Shown: positions 19,501 to 31,473, numbered from the stretch's first letter. The stretch: 64,000 nt of DNA from Microbacterium sp. NIBRBAC000506063 (GCF_017968845.1 NZ_CP072876.1:2232001-2296000), one strand, 5' to 3'. A program made the numbers and translations. The notes: generated by a model from the letters alone, not told the origin.

Positions 19501-21176
19501 ATGTCCATCCCGCTCGCTGATCCCGAACCCCTCGCCGCCGGCACCCTCCGGGTGACGCCGATCGGCGGTCTCGGAGAGATCGGTCGCAACATGACGACCT
19601 TCGAGTTCGACGGCAAGATCCTCATCGTCGACTGCGGGGTGCTCTTCCCCGAGGAGCACCAGCCGGGCGTCGACCTGATCCTGCCGGACTTCGAGCCCAT
19701 CAGGGACCGCCTCGACGACGTGGTCGGCATCGTGCTCACCCACGGGCACGAGGATCACATCGGCGCGGTGCCCTATCTGCTGCGGCTGAAGAAGGACATC
19801 CCGGTCATCGGCTCGGGCCTGACGCTCGCGCTCGTGGAGGCGAAGCTCAAGGAGCATCGCATCAAGGCGTTCACCATGACGGTGACCGAGGGGCAGAAGG
19901 AGAAGGTCGGGCCTTTCGACCTCGAGTTCGTGGCCGTGAACCACTCGATCCCGGATGCGCTGGCCGTCGCGATCCGCACGCCTGCCGGGCTCGTGCTCGC
20001 CACGGGCGACTTCAAGATGGATCAGCTGCCGCTGGACGGCCGCCTGACCGACCTGCGCGCCTTCTCGCGTCTGGGTGAAGAGGGCGTGGACCTCTTCCTC
20101 GTGGACTCGACGAACGCCGATGTGCCGGGCTTCACACCGCTGGAGCGCGCGATCGGTCCGGTGCTCGACCAGGTGATCGCGAAGGCGCCGCGCCGGGTGA
20201 TCGTGGCGAGCTTCGCCAGCCATGTGCACCGCGTGCAGCAGGTGCTGGATGCGGCGGCTGCCCACGGGCGCCGGGTGGCGCTGCTCGGGCGCAGCATGGT
20301 GCGCAACATGACGATCGCGGAGGAGCTCGGGTACCTCACGGTTCCCGACGGCCTGCTCATCGACTACAAGAAGGCGCGCGATCTTCCCGACGACAGGATC
20401 GTCTACATGTCGACGGGGTCGCAGGGCGAGCCCATGGCGGTGCTCAGCCGCATGGCCAACCTCGACCACGCGATCGAGCCGGGGAGGGCGACACCGTCAT
20501 CCTGGCCTCCAGCCTCATCCCCGGCAACGAGAACGCCGTCTACCGGGTGATCGACGGCCTGACCAAGCTCGGCGCGACCGTCGTGCACAAGGCGAACGCG
20601 AAGGTGCACGTCTCGGGTCACGCCGCGGCGGGCGAGCTGCTGTACTGCTACAACATCCTCAAGCCCAAGAACGTCCTGCCGGTGCACGGCGAGTACCGCC
20701 ACCTCATCGCGAATGCGAAGCTCGCGCAGGACACGGGCATCCCCGAGGAGAACACGATCATCGCCGAGAACGGCACGATCATCGATCTGAAGGACGGCCA
20801 GGCCCGTGTGGCGGGCCAGCTCGATCTCGGCTTCGTGTACGTCGACGGGTCGACCGTCGGCGAGATCACGGATGCCGACCTCAAGGATCGCCGCATCCTC
20901 GGCGAAGAGGGCTTCATCTCGATCATCACGGTCGTCGACGCCGCCACCGGCAAGATCATCTCCGGCCCGGAGATCCACGCCCGCGGCGTCGCCGAGGACG
21001 ACTCGGTGTTCGACGACGTCGTGCCGAAGATCGTCGCCGCGTTGGCGGATGCCGCACAGAACGGCGTGCGCGACAGCCATGCGCTCTCGCAGATCGTCCG
21101 CCGCACGATCGGCCGCTGGGTCAACCAGAAGCTGCGCCGCCGGCCGATGATCGTGCCGCTCGTAATCGAGGCCTAG
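19501..21176 (+). CDS. rnj: Ribonuclease J (one frameshift)
   Basis: About 558 residues. A metallo-beta-lactamase/beta-CASP ribonuclease with endonuclease and 5'-exonuclease activity. TPIGGLGEIGRNMTTFEFDG begins the fold; the zinc motif is LTHGHEDHIGAVPYL; the beta-CASP part has VDSTNADVPGFT and GSQGEPMAVLSRMA. A base is missing near 20487 (GGGG run), after which VILASSLIPGNENAVYRVID and KVHVSGHAAAGEL continue. The C-terminal domain ends RTIGRWVNQKLRRRPM. A GAGGAG ribosome site precedes the ATG. Confidence 0.95.
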
Positions 21177-21217
21177 CCGGCACCGTAGCGCTGCGGGGTT
21201 ATCGCGTACCGTGGGGC

Positions 21218-21570
21218 ATGACCGACGGCACCGGCGATCAGCGTCCGCAACCAGCCACCGCGCTCTACGAGGAGCGTGTCGCCTTCGAGGCTCCCGAAGG
21301 GCCGGAGGGCACGTGGCTTCCGGGCGTCGCGAGCATCACCGATGTCGCGGTATCCCTCGTCGCCGACGAGCCCTATCGCAGTACTGCGGAGGGACTGACG
21401 GAGGTCGGCGTGCCCTATTCGGGCTTGTATGCAGCCGAACCCGAGCGGGGCCATTTCCGTGCCAGCTCGATCTGATAGGTGGATGGGGGACGATCCGCGT
21501 GCGCTGCCGCCGGGCGAACGCCTTCGCCGCGAAGGTTCTGGAGGCGGCGGAGGCTGCGCGCGGATCCTGA
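21218..21570 (+). CDS. Hypothetical protein, about 117 residues (one frameshift)
   Basis: I do not recognise this protein. It starts MTDGTGDQRPQPATALYEER, has acidic middle parts (SLVADEPYRSTAEGLTEVG) and, after a frame change near 21470, ends WGTIRVRCRRANAFAAKVLE. No membrane segment or motif is evident. TACCGT lies five bases before the ATG, consistent with a leaderless start, and third positions are GC-rich in this frame, so it is probably real. It lies between rnj and ftsK. Confidence 0.5.
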
Positions 21571-21668
21571 GCCAAGCGCAGAGACCTCACTGCCTCGCGA
21601 TGGTCGCCAATCCGCCGGAAACCCGCGTCATTGCGGGGAATGTCGGTGCTGCGCCGTAGCGTGAGGGC

Positions 21669-24309
21669 ATGGCCAAGAGCACCACGAAGACCTCGCGCGC
21701 GTCGGAGAAGAAGACCCCGACGCGTTCGCGGGCGGCGGCCGCGCCCAAGAAGTACGTCGACGAGGCAGAGAAGGCGCCGGTGGTCGTCCGCGCCTGGTTG
21801 GGGCTCGCCCACGGGTCGGTGGTCTCTTCCGTGCCTTCGGGCCCGAGACGCTCGAGAAGGAGCAGCGCCGCGACGGCTTCCCCTTCCTCCTCGTGCTCCT
21901 GGCGGTCGCGGGGCCGTCAACGAATGGTTCTTCATCGGCAACGAGATCGCCGAGGGCATCAGCGCCTACACCTTCGGCGGACTCTTCGGCCGCACCGCCT
22001 TCATCCTCCCCGTCCTTCTGCTGGTCCTTGCAGGCTGGCTGTTCCGGCATCCGTCGTCGGTCTACGACAACGGGCGCATCGGCATCGGCTTCGGCCTGCT
22101 CGTCCTGACGATCGCCGGGTTCTGCCACGTGGCGGGCGGGCAGCCCGAGCCGCGCAGCGGCATGCCCGCGCTCAGCGCCGCCGGCGGCCTGTTCGGCTGG
22201 ATGCTCGGCGAGCCGCTGGCCTTCGCCATCACTGACATCGGCGCCTACATCGTGCTGAGTCTGCTGGCCGCGCTCAGCGTCCTCATCATCACCAAGACGC
22301 CACCCAACCGCATCGGCTCGCGTCTGGGCGATCTGTACGCCTGGATGTTCGGTGCCGAGCGCGCCGAAGCAGACCCGGATGCCGCACCCGCCGCCGAGTC
22401 GGACGACGACGCACTCCCGTGGTGGCGCCGCAACAAGACCGGGCGCGAAGAAGAGCCCGACTCGCACCTGGGCTCGCAGGACCTCACCGCACTGCTTGAG
22501 CCCGACTCCGCCCAGGGCGGCTTCGAACAGGCGATCGCCCCGGTCTTCACGCCCGACGAGTCGCCGACCCAGATCCTTTCCGGCCTCGACCTCGGTGGGC
22601 AGGACTCCACCATGACGGCGATCATCGGCGACGGCGAAGACGACACCGGCGAACTCGCCGGTATGTCGGGTCTGGGCACCGAAGGCCCGGGCTGGGAGGT
22701 CCGCAGCCGCCGTCCGCACCGTACATACTCCCGACCGTCGACGCCCTGGCGGCGGGCAGCCCGCACAAGGAGCGCTCGGCCGTCAACGACCAGGTCGTCG
22801 CGCAGATCACCGCGGTGCTCGAGCAGTTCTCGATCGATGCGAGGGTCACCGGGTTCTCTCGCGGGCCGACCGTCACCCAGTACGAGATCGAGCTCGGACC
22901 AGGGTCAAGGTCGAGCGCATCACCGCGCTCACCAACAACATCGCCTACGCGGTCGCGTCCAACGAGGTGCGCATCCTCGCCCCATCCCGGGCAAGAGCGC
23001 GATCGGCGTCGAGATCCCCAACAGCGACCGCGAGATCGTCACGCTGGGCGACGTGCTGCGATCGCCCGCGGCCGCCGGCAGCACGCACCCCATGACGATC
23101 GGCGTCGGCAAAGACGTCGGCGGGGCTACGTCGTCGCCAACCTCGCCAAGATGCCGCACCTGCTCGTGGCGGGCTCCACAGGCTCTGGCAAGTCGAGCTT
23201 CGTGAACTCGATGATCACGAGCCTGCTCATGCGTGCGACGCCCGCCGAAGTGCGCATGGTCCTCATCGACCCCAAGCGTGTGGAGCTCACCTCGTACGCG
23301 GGCGTGCCGCACCTGATCACCCCCATCATCACCAACCCCAAGAAGGCCGCCGAGGCCCTGCAGTGGGTCGTGAAAGAGATGGACATGCGGTACGACGACC
23401 TCGCGTCGTTCGGCTTCCGTCACATCGACGACTTCAACCGTGCCGTGGTCGCCGGCGAGGTCGAGACGCCGGTCGGCAGCGAGCGGGTGCTCAAGCCCTA
23501 CCCGTATCTGCTGGTGGTCGTCGACGAGCTCGCCGACCTCATGATGGTCGCCCCGCGCGACGTCGAAGACTCGATCGTGCGCATCACGCAGCTCGCGCGT
23601 GCCTCCGGCATCCACCTCGTGCTCGCCACGCAGCGCCCCTCCGTCGACGTCGTCACCGGTCTCATCAAGGCGAACGTCCCCTCGCGCCTGGCCTTCGCGG
23701 TCACCAGCGTCACCGACTCGCGCGTCATCCTCGACCAGCCCGGCGCCGATCGGCTGATCGGCCAGGGCGACGCCCTGTTCCTGCCGATGGGCACCTCCAA
23801 GTCGATCCGCGTGCAGGGCGCCTGGGTCAGCGAGACCGAGGTCGACAAGGTCGTCAAGCACGTCACCCGGCAGGCGCAGCCCGAATACCGTGCCGATGTG
23901 CAGGCCGCCGCAGAGAAGAAGGAGATCGACGCCGACATCGGCGACGATCTCGAGGTGCTGCTGGCCGCCGCCGAGCTCGTCGTGTCGACCCAGTTCGGCT
24001 CGACCTCGATGCTCCAGCGCAAGCTCCGCGTCGGCTTCGCCAAGGCGGGTCGCCTCATGGACCTGCTCGAATCGCGCGAGATCGTCGGACCCTCGGAGGG
24101 CTCGAAGGCCCGCGACGTGCTCGTCACGGCCGAGCAGCTGCCGACTGTTCTGGCGAAGCTGCGGGGGAGGAGCCCGCGGCATCCGCTGCTCCGGCATCCG
24201 GAGCCCCGCGTCGGCGCCCATCGACCCGATCGAGGCGCAGTACGAGGGTCTTCCCGTCGTCGACGCGAGCGACAGCGAAGACGCGTGGGGCCTGACGGGC
24301 CGGGAGTGA
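21669..24309 (+). CDS. ftsK: DNA translocase FtsK (about eight frameshifts)
   Basis: About 880 residues after repair near 21816, 21911, 22720, 22905, 22982, 23127, 24170 and 24217. It moves DNA at the septum and resolves chromosome dimers. N-terminal basic region, then four or so membrane helices ([31 protein letters not shown] and others), an acidic linker, then the motor: [14 protein letters not shown], the Walker A site [15 protein letters not shown], Walker [15 protein letters not shown] and THAT-type [14 protein letters not shown]. The gamma domain reads [20 protein letters not shown], which in this family recognises polar octamers. TAGCGT lies six bases before the ATG. The density of breaks reflects errors in G/C runs. 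Confidence 0.93.
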
Positions 24310-24347
24310 CCTCTGCGCACCTCCGTGGCGACGGATAGTCTCGGCAC

Positions 24348-24932
24348 ATGAGCATCCACCCGCAGCTGCCCAACGCGATCACCGTCGCCCGCATCCCGCT
24401 GGCGATCGTCTTCTTCGTGCTTCTGCTCGTCGGCGGCACGTACGGAGAGGCATCGCTCGGTGCGCGCTGGGCGGCGGGCATCCTCTTCGTCGTCGCGATC
24501 TCCACCGACTGGGTCGACGGCTACCTCGCCCGCCGCTACGAGATCGTGAGCGACTTCGGCAAGCTCTGGGACCCCATCGCCGACAAGCTGCTCACCGGTG
24601 CCGGCTTCATCGGCCTGGCGATCCTCACCGAGGTCTGGTGGTGGCCGGTCGTCATCATCCTCCTGAGGGAGTGGGGCATCACCGTGCACCGCCTCGTCGT
24701 CGCCAAGGAGCACGTGGTCGCGGCCGCCTGGATGGGCAAGGTCAAGACCGCCGTGCAGGGCGTCGCCCTCTCGTGGGCGCTGCTGCCGCTGCACGTGCTG
24801 ATCGGCCTGCCCGCGTGGACGCTCGTCACCGCGATCCTGATCGGCATCGTGCTCGTGCTCACCGTCGCCAGCGGCATCGACTACGTGGCCGCACAGGCGC
24901 GAGGCGCCCGACAGGCGAAAGACCGTCCGTGA
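24348..24932 (+). CDS. pgsA: CDP-diacylglycerol-glycerol-3-phosphate 3-phosphatidyltransferase
   Basis: 194 residues, multi-pass membrane enzyme that makes phosphatidylglycerol phosphate. The CDP-alcohol phosphotransferase signature D-x2-D-G-x2-A-R-x8-G-x3-D-x3-D is complete in DWVDGYLARRYEIVSDFG followed by KLWDPIADK. About five membrane segments are visible. TAGTCT lies six bases before the ATG. Its stop overlaps the cinA start (GTGA). Confidence 0.95.
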   Translation: MSIHPQLPNAITVARIPLAIVFFVLLLVGGTYGEASLGARWAAGILFVVAISTDWVDGYLARRYEIVSDFGKLWDPIADKLLTGAGFIGLAILTEVWWWPVVIILLREWGITVHRLVVAKEHVVAAAWMGKVKTAVQGVALSWALLPLHVLIGLPAWTLVTAILIGIVLVLTVASGIDYVAAQARGARQAKDRP

Positions 24933-25429
24933 GCACCGCGGAGGCCGTCATCGCGCTGCTGCGAGAACGCGGCTGGACGATCGGCGTCGCCGAGTCGCTC
25001 ACGGGCGGCGACCTGGTCTCCGCGCTCGTCTCGGTGCCCGGCGCCTCCAACGCGCTGCGTGGGGGAGTCGTCGCCTACGCGACCCCGCTCAAGCACTCGC
25101 TGCTGGGCGTCGACGCGGCGCTGCTCGCCGCGCACGGCGCCGTCCACCCCGAGGTCGCCCGGCAGATGGCCGAGGGCGTGCGGGCCGCGGTGGCCGTGGA
25201 CGGCAAGCCTGCGGATGTCGGGGTCTCCACCACCGGCGTCGCCGGCCCCGACCCGCAGGACGGGCAGCCGGTGGGCACCGTGCACATCGCCGTGGCGACG
25301 GCGGCGGGCACCGGCATCCGATCCTTCCTCCTCGAAGGAGACCGGCCCGAGATCAGAAGACAGGCATCGGATGCCGCACTCCACGCGGTGCACGAGACGC
25401 TGCTCGATCAGGGGCGCGACGGGGAATAG
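24929..25429 (+). CDS. cinA: CinA C-terminal domain protein (nicotinamide-nucleotide amidase)
   Basis: 166 residues, the stand-alone amidase domain (PncC type) that deamidates NMN. Family motifs: IGVAESLTGGDLVSALVSVP, GGVVAYATPLKHSLLGVD and VSTTGVAGPDPQDGQPVGTV. The GTG start overlaps pgsA. The usual N-terminal CinA domain is absent, as in other actinobacteria. Confidence 0.92.
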   Translation: MSTAEAVIALLRERGWTIGVAESLTGGDLVSALVSVPGASNALRGGVVAYATPLKHSLLGVDAALLAAHGAVHPEVARQMAEGVRAAVAVDGKPADVGVSTTGVAGPDPQDGQPVGTVHIAVATAAGTGIRSFLLEGDRPEIRRQASDAALHAVHETLLDQGRDGE

Positions 25430-25591
25430 CGGCCGCGTGAGGGACGTTGTTCATGATGTGCTCACAGCGAACCCCCGTGCTCTCTCATCGAAAGCACAGC
25501 GTGAAACAGTAGCCTGGGAGGCATCCGATCGGGTTAGACTGACCACCCGGCCGGATACGCCTCCGGTACGAGGAAAGGAGAGGAGGTCCTG

Positions 25592-25900
25592 ATGATTCTT
25601 GTAAGACAGGAAATCGGCGATGTGCTGAGGGACTTCCGCCTTCAGAAGGGTCGCACCCTGCGCCAGGTCGCGGGCAAGGCCTCTGTGGCACTCGGTTACC
25701 TCAGCGAGGTCGAGCGCGGCCAGAAGGAGGCCTCGAGCGAGATCCTCGCCTCGGTGGCAGACGCCCTCGATGTCCCGATCTCGATGATCATGCGCGAAGT
25801 CGGCGACCGGATCGCTGTGCTGGAGGGCCTCGAGGTCTTCTCGGATGTCGTCCCCGACGACTTCGCGACGGCCATCGAGCCCGAGCTCTCGCTGCACTGA
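25592..25900 (+). CDS. clgR: ClgR-type XRE transcriptional activator
   Basis: 102 residues with an N-terminal helix-turn-helix: LRDFRLQKGRTLRQVAGKAS and then VALGYLSEVERGQKEASSEI, the hallmark of ClgR, which activates clp protease genes in actinobacteria. Its place between cinA and recA is the conserved one. A very strong ribosome site (AAAGGAGAGGAGG) precedes the ATG. A paralogue is at 31120 beside accessory clpP genes. Confidence 0.92.
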   Translation: MILVRQEIGDVLRDFRLQKGRTLRQVAGKASVALGYLSEVERGQKEASSEILASVADALDVPISMIMREVGDRIAVLEGLEVFSDVVPDDFATAIEPELSLH

Positions 25901-25910
25901 CGGCCCGCGG

Positions 25911-26135
25911 GTGCGACGCAGCGAGTTCTTCCGCGCGGTGGACGACGAGTTCGGCGCGAACGCGGCATCCCTTCTGCACGATCTCGTGCTGAGCGAGCTC
26001 GGCTCGCGCACGGCCGATGAGGCACTGGATGCCGGTGAGCCGCCGCGCACGGTCTGGCTGGCGCTGTGCGCCGAGATGGACGTGCCCGCGAATCGTCGCT
26101 ACGGCGCCTGGAGCCTGGAGCCGCGGAAGCGCTGA
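25911..26135 (+). CDS. DUF3046 family protein
   Basis: 74 residues from a GTG start: VRRSEFFRAVDDEFGANAAS, then DALDAGEPPRTVWLALCAEM and DVPANRRYGAW. DUF3046 proteins lie just before recA throughout actinobacteria; their role is unknown. The start lies ten bases after clgR. Confidence 0.88.
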   Translation: MRRSEFFRAVDDEFGANAASLLHDLVLSELGSRTADEALDAGEPPRTVWLALCAEMDVPANRRYGAWSLEPRKR

Positions 26136-26174
26136 GTCGCGGCGTGGTTTCGTGCTGCCGTTGTGCGGCGTGTC

Positions 26175-26192
26175 TTCGAAATAGTGTTCGAA
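26175..26192. promoter_or_regulatory. LexA (SOS) box upstream of recA
   Basis: TTCGAAATAGTGTTCGAA is a palindrome that fits the actinobacterial LexA consensus TCGAAC-N4-GTTCGA with one change in the left half. It lies about 200 bases before recA, in a 252-base gap that otherwise holds only the recA leader and its AGAAGGAG ribosome site. Confidence 0.85.
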
Positions 26193-26387
26193 AGCCGCGT
26201 AGTCTTCTGCACAAGTGGAATCGAGCGCTTGTCTTTCCACATTGTGCGGTTTCGCGGACCGAATGTCCGAGGCCCCGCATAACGTGAAGGCCATGGCTCA
26301 GCCATACGCCTTGTCGGAGAGCTTCACCCCAGCCGGGGTGGCCGCGACAGCCTACAGGCGGCAGAACGCGAGCAGAAGGAGCACACC

Positions 26388-27443
<1,056 letters not shown>

Positions 27444-27460
27444 GCGACCCGGGCTGACCG

Positions 27461-28234
27461 ATGACACACGGATCCGGGGCGAGTCGGGCGGAGACGCCGC
27501 CCGACTCGCCCCCGTCACCCCGCTCTTCGGCAGAGGCCTGAGCGAACGGCATCCGGCGCACGGGCACGCGCTGCGCTCGAGCGTCGACGCCCGCGCTGAG
27601 GCAGACGTGCATGATCGTGCGACGGCGAAGAGACCCGCGCTCCGCGCCGTCGAACGCATCGATGCCCCTTCACCGGATTCGGGTCGTCTGAACCCTCGGA
27701 TGCCGAAGTCGCCGACTCTGCGCCCGACCCCGAGGCGCTGCGCGATGCCGCCGAGCGGCTTCTGCTGCGCAAGCTGCGCGCCAAGGCGCTGTCGGTCTCG
27801 GAGGCCCGACTGACCCTCCGCGGCGAAGGACTCTCCACCGAGCAGGGGAGGAGATCATCGACGACTGCCTGCGCCGCGGGTACCTCGACGATCGCGTCCT
27901 CGCCGAACTGCTCGTGCGTGCCGGCGTCGAACGCCGGAGCCAAGGGCGGGCCGCGCTCGCGCGCAGCCTCGCCCAGCGCGGCCTCGATCGGTCTGTCATC
28001 GATGAGGCACTCGCCGAACTCCCCGACGACGATGCGGAGCGGGCGCTCGAGTTCGCGCGCTCGAAAGCCCGGTCACTCGCCCGTCTCGACCCCGACACGG
28101 CACTGCGGCGCCTCGTCGGGCAGCTCGCACGTCGTGGATTCGGGGGAGGAGTCGCGATGAACGCGGCGAAGCAGGCGCTGCGCGAGGCCTCTTCCGGCGG
28201 CGGGTCCGGGGTGCGGTTCCGCGAATCCGAGTGA
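27461..28234 (+). CDS. recX: Regulatory protein RecX (about three frameshifts)
   Basis: The C-terminal part is clear: ALSVSEARLTLRGEGLSTEQ, then EEIIDDCLRRGYLDDRVLAE, SLAQRGLDRSVIDEALAELP and QLARRGFGGGVAMNAAKQAL, the three-helix repeats of RecX, which inhibits RecA. The N-terminal 100 residues are a variable proline/alanine-rich extension that needs frame changes between about 27500 and 27680, and a last one near 27847 (GGGG run). The ATG at 27461 is my choice because it continues the recA operon; a later start is possible. Confidence 0.8.
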
Positions 28235-28291
28235 GGAGCGGCATCCGACGGGGCCGCATCCTCAGCAAGCGCTCGTAGAATGGCATCCATC

Positions 28292-29851
28292 ATGACTACT
28301 CCGCTGAGCGAACCGACGATCATCGCGCCGTCGACGGCCGCCGTCGACGCCGACGGGCACGTGCGCACCTACGAGGTGCGCACCTTCGGCTGCCAGATGA
28401 ACGTGCACGACTCCGAGCGGTTGTCCGGCTCGCTCGAGAGCGCCGGATACGTACCCGCCGCCCTCGGCGAAGAGGCCGACGTCGTCATCATCAACACCTG
28501 CGCCGTGCGCGACAACGCCGCCGGCAAGCTCTACGGCACGCTCGGGCACCTGAAGTCGCGCAAAGACAAGCACGAGGGCATGCAGATCGCCGTCGGCGGA
28601 TGCCTTGCGCAGATGGATCAGCAGGCGGTGCTCGACAAGGCGCCCTGGGTCGACGTCGTCTTCGGCACGCACAACATGGGCTCGCTTCCCGGGCTGCTCG
28701 AGCGCGCCAAGCACAACGGCGAAGCCGAGCTCGAGATCCTCGAGGCGCTCGAGGTGTTCCCCTCGACGCTGCCGACCAAGCGCGACTCCGCGCACAGCGG
28801 CTGGGTGTCGATCTCGGTCGGATGCAACAACACCTGCACCTTCTGCATCGTGCCGAGCCTCCGCGGCAAGGAGAAGGACCGCCGCCCCGGCGACATCCTC
28901 AACGAGATCCGGCTTCTCGTCGACGACGGTGCCATCGAGGTGACCCTGCTCGGGCAGAACGTGAACTCCTACGGCGTCGAGTTCGGCGACCGTCAGGCCT
29001 TCGGCAAGCTGCTTCGCGCCGCCGGCGAGATCGAAGGGCTCGAGCGCATCCGCTTCACGAGCCCGCACCCCGCCGCCTTCACCGACGACGTCATCGACGC
29101 GATGGCCGAGACGCCCTCGGTCATGCCCCAGCTGCACATGCCGCTGCAGTCCGGCAGCGACCGCATCCTCAAGGCCATGCGCCGTTCGTATCGCTCCTCG
29201 AAGTTTCTCGGCATCCTCGACCGCGTGCGCGAGCGCATCCCGCACGCGGCGATCACCACCGACATCATCGTCGGCTTCCCCGGTGAGACCGACGAGGACT
29301 TCGAAGAGACGATGCGCGTCGTCGAGCAGTCGCGCTTCTCCGGCGCCTTCACGTTCCAGTACTCCATCCGCGAGGGCACGCCCGCCGCGACGATGGAGGA
29401 CCAGGTCCCCAAGGCCGTCGTGCAGGAGCGTTACGACCGCCTCATCGCGCTGCAGGAGCGCATCTCGCTCGAAGAGAACCAGAAGCAGGTCGGCCGTGAG
29501 GTCGAACTGCTCGTGTCGGTCGGCGAGGGCAAGAAAGACGCAGAGACGCACCGGCTCACCGGTCGCGCCCAAGACAACAGACTCGTGCATTTCCAGGTGC
29601 CCGAGGGTTCTGAGTTGCCGCGCCCCGGCGACGCCGTCACCGTCACGATCACCCACGCCGCACCCTTCCATTTGCTGGCCGACGACCCCAGCGGTGCGCC
29701 CCTGAAGATCCGGCGCACGCGCGGCGGCGACGCCTGGGATCGCGCACAGGCCGAGTCCTGCGGCGTGCCGGCACCGGGCGGCTCCTCAGCCGGCGCCGGG
29801 ACAGTTTCCCTGGGCCTGCCCACCCTCCGCGTCGCCCCCTCCGGTCGTTGA
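28292..29851 (+). CDS. miaB: tRNA-2-methylthio-N6-dimethylallyladenosine synthase
   Basis: About 519 residues, intact. A radical-SAM enzyme that methylthiolates i6A37. The N-terminal cluster cysteines are in [29 protein letters not shown] and VGGCLAQMD; the radical SAM triad is [18 protein letters not shown]; a TRAM domain follows ([12 protein letters not shown]). An ATG four codons upstream is also in frame, but it overlaps TAGAAT, which looks like a -10 box. The C-terminus ends in APSGR with GGT-CGT-TGA provided by a family 3 repeat. miaA, which makes its substrate, follows. Confidence 0.95.
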   Translation: MTTPLSEPTIIAPSTAAVDADGHVRTYEVRTFGCQMNVHDSERLSGSLESAGYVPAALGEEADVVIINTCAVRDNAAGKLYGTLGHLKSRKDKHEGMQIAVGGCLAQMDQQAVLDKAPWVDVVFGTHNMGSLPGLLERAKHNGEAELEILEALEVFPSTLPTKRDSAHSGWVSISVGCNNTCTFCIVPSLRGKEKDRRPGDILNEIRLLVDDGAIEVTLLGQNVNSYGVEFGDRQAFGKLLRAAGEIEGLERIRFTSPHPAAFTDDVIDAMAETPSVMPQLHMPLQSGSDRILKAMRRSYRSSKFLGILDRVRERIPHAAITTDIIVGFPGETDEDFEETMRVVEQSRFSGAFTFQYSIREGTPAATMEDQVPKAVVQERYDRLIALQERISLEENQKQVGREVELLVSVGEGKKDAETHRLTGRAQDNRLVHFQVPEGSELPRPGDAVTVTITHAAPFHLLADDPSGAPLKIRRTRGGDAWDRAQAESCGVPAPGGSSAGAGTVSLGLPTLRVAPSGR

Positions 29852-29976
29852 GCGAGGAGCGCAGCGACGAGACGAAACGTGGTGACGACCCATGAATCGC
29901 AACCGCCTTCGAGTCGAATGCGTTGACAGGGCGGGGCACCGCGTTTCGACTCGCCTTCGGCTCGCTCGACGACCGG
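29841..29976. repeat. Family 3 repeat, paired inverted copies
   Basis: CCGGTCGTTGAGCGAGGAGC followed by GCAGCGACGAGACGAAACG at 29841-29879 is matched by an inverted copy ending at 29976 (minus strand CCGGTCGTCGAGCGAGCC, then GAAGGCGAGTCGAAACGCGG). The pair fills the miaB-miaA gap. The left copy holds the miaB stop codon. Confidence 0.75.
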
Positions 29977-29986
29977 GAGTCACCTT

Positions 29987-30895
29987 ATGAGCCGCGCCCC
30001 AGGCCTCTGGGCCGTCGTCGGCGCCACCGGCACCGGCAAGAGCGACTTCTCCCTCGACCTGGCCGAAGCGCTCGGCGCCCAGGGCATTCCCGCCGAGATC
30101 GTCAACGCCGACGCGATGCAGCTGTATCGCGGGATGGACATCGGCACCGCCAAACTCGCCGAGGGCGAGCGCCGCGGCATCCGACACCATCTCTTCGACG
30201 TGCGGGAGGTCACCGAGGACGCCGCCGTCGCCTGGTACCAGCCGCTGGCCCGCGCGGCGATCGAGGGCATTCATGCGCGGGGAGCCGACGCGATCCTCGT
30301 CGGCGGGTCGGGGCTCTACGTCTCGAGTGTGATCTTCGACTTTCGGTTCCCGCCGCGCGACGAGCGGTTGCGTGCGCGGCTCGAGGCCGACCTCGATGAG
30401 TTCGGAACCGGCGCCATGTTCGAGCGTCTCCGCGCGCAGGATCCAGCCACCGCGGCCCGCATCGACCCGCACAACGGTCGTCGCATCGTCCGTGCCCTGG
30501 AGGTGCTCGCCCAGGGCTCAGAGACGCACGGCGCCGCACTGCCCGAGGAGCCGCAGCTGTGGCATCCGGAGACACGGATCATCGGCATCCGACTCGACCG
30601 CGCCGACCTTGTCGAGCGTCTGGACCAGCGCGTCCTGCGCATGTGGGAGGCGGGGCTCGTCGACGAGGTCGCCCGCCTGCGCGAGCGAGGGCTGGAACAG
30701 GGCGTCACAGCGCGTCGTGCCATCGGCTACGCGCAGGCGCTCGCACAGCTGGAGGGCACGCAGACCGAGGCCGAGGCGATCGCCGAGACGCAGGCACTGA
30801 CCCGGCGCTACGCCCGGCGCCAGGTGTCGTGGTTCAAGCGGTACCCGGAGATCGAATGGGTGGACGCCGGAACGGATGCCGCCACCGTGCTCTGA
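29987..30895 (+). CDS. miaA: tRNA dimethylallyltransferase
   Basis: 302 residues, intact. It adds the dimethylallyl group to A37 of tRNAs reading UNN codons. P-loop [20 protein letters not shown], substrate region [24 protein letters not shown] and [14 protein letters not shown], and C-terminal [20 protein letters not shown]. The second gene of the mia pair in the conserved cluster. Confidence 0.96.
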   Translation: MSRAPGLWAVVGATGTGKSDFSLDLAEALGAQGIPAEIVNADAMQLYRGMDIGTAKLAEGERRGIRHHLFDVREVTEDAAVAWYQPLARAAIEGIHARGADAILVGGSGLYVSSVIFDFRFPPRDERLRARLEADLDEFGTGAMFERLRAQDPATAARIDPHNGRRIVRALEVLAQGSETHGAALPEEPQLWHPETRIIGIRLDRADLVERLDQRVLRMWEAGLVDEVARLRERGLEQGVTARRAIGYAQALAQLEGTQTEAEAIAETQALTRRYARRQVSWFKRYPEIEWVDAGTDAATVL

Positions 30896-30924
30896 ACGCG
30901 GCGCCCCTCCACCCTGTGAACACC

Positions 30925-31049
30925 CGCGCCGGTCTCAGTTCCTGCGACATCCGCGTGCGCCTCGTCGCCATTTGTGAGACCGACGATCTTGGCGGTCTCA
31001 GTTGTTGTGGGCTCAGGAGGGAACACCCGCAACAACTGAGACCGGCGCG
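30925..31049. repeat. Family 2 palindromic repeat cluster (GGTCTCAGTT)
   Basis: A perfect 16-base inverted repeat forms the ends: CGCGCCGGTCTCAGTT at 30925-30940 and AACTGAGACCGGCGCG at 31034-31049. Inside, TGAGACCG (30975-30982) pairs with CGGTCTCA (30993-31000), and GGTCTCAGTTGTTGTGGG (30994-31011) pairs with CCCGCAACAACTGAGACC (31026-31043) with one mismatch. The four GGTCTCA units alternate in direction. It fills most of the 224-base gap between miaA and the regulator gene. Confidence 0.8.
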
Positions 31050-31119
31050 AAGGGGCGAGGGATTCTGCTCTGAGCGGATCGGCTCGACCCGGGTGCATGG
31101 CCCTGCCTACGCTGTGGGC

Positions 31120-31452
31120 ATGAGCGACGTCGCCGAGAACCCGGAAGCACCGACGGCCCCGAGACACGACCCCGACCCGCTCTGGCGCGAGGTCGTCGGG
31201 GAGCTGCTGCGCGAAGAGCGTGCGGAGCGCGGCGAGACCCTGGTCGAGACCGCGCGCCGCGCCGGTGTCTCGCCGCAGTACCTCTCCGAGATGGAGCGCG
31301 GACTCAAAGAGCCCTCCAGCGAGATGCTCGCCGCCGTCGCCGGCGCGCTGGAGCTCTCCCTGCTCGACCTCACGCGGGGCGTGGCCGAGCGGATCGCCCC
31401 GGCGGCGGCGCCGATGGCGACTGTCCGCGCGGCTTTCGCCCTCGCCGCCTGA
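31120..31452 (+). CDS. XRE-family regulator, ClgR/PopR-like
   Basis: 110 residues. The helix-turn-helix LLREERAERGETLVETARRA and GVSPQYLSEMERGLKEPSSE is closely similar to ClgR at 25592 (YLSEVERGQKEASSE). TACGCT lies six bases before the ATG. It converges on an accessory clpP pair. In Streptomyces a ClgR relative, PopR, activates the accessory clpP3-clpP4 operon; by analogy this may control the clpP pair next to it. Confidence 0.85.
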   Translation: MSDVAENPEAPTAPRHDPDPLWREVVGELLREERAERGETLVETARRAGVSPQYLSEMERGLKEPSSEMLAAVAGALELSLLDLTRGVAERIAPAAAPMATVRAAFALAA

Positions 31453-31473
31453 GAACTGCCCGCGCGTCCGCTC

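Noticed and set aside
21669..24309. ftsK, pnp, folA and other broken genes as true pseudogenes
   Set aside because: The breaks are single missing bases at G/C runs, occur evenly across the window and hit essential genes with otherwise perfect motifs.
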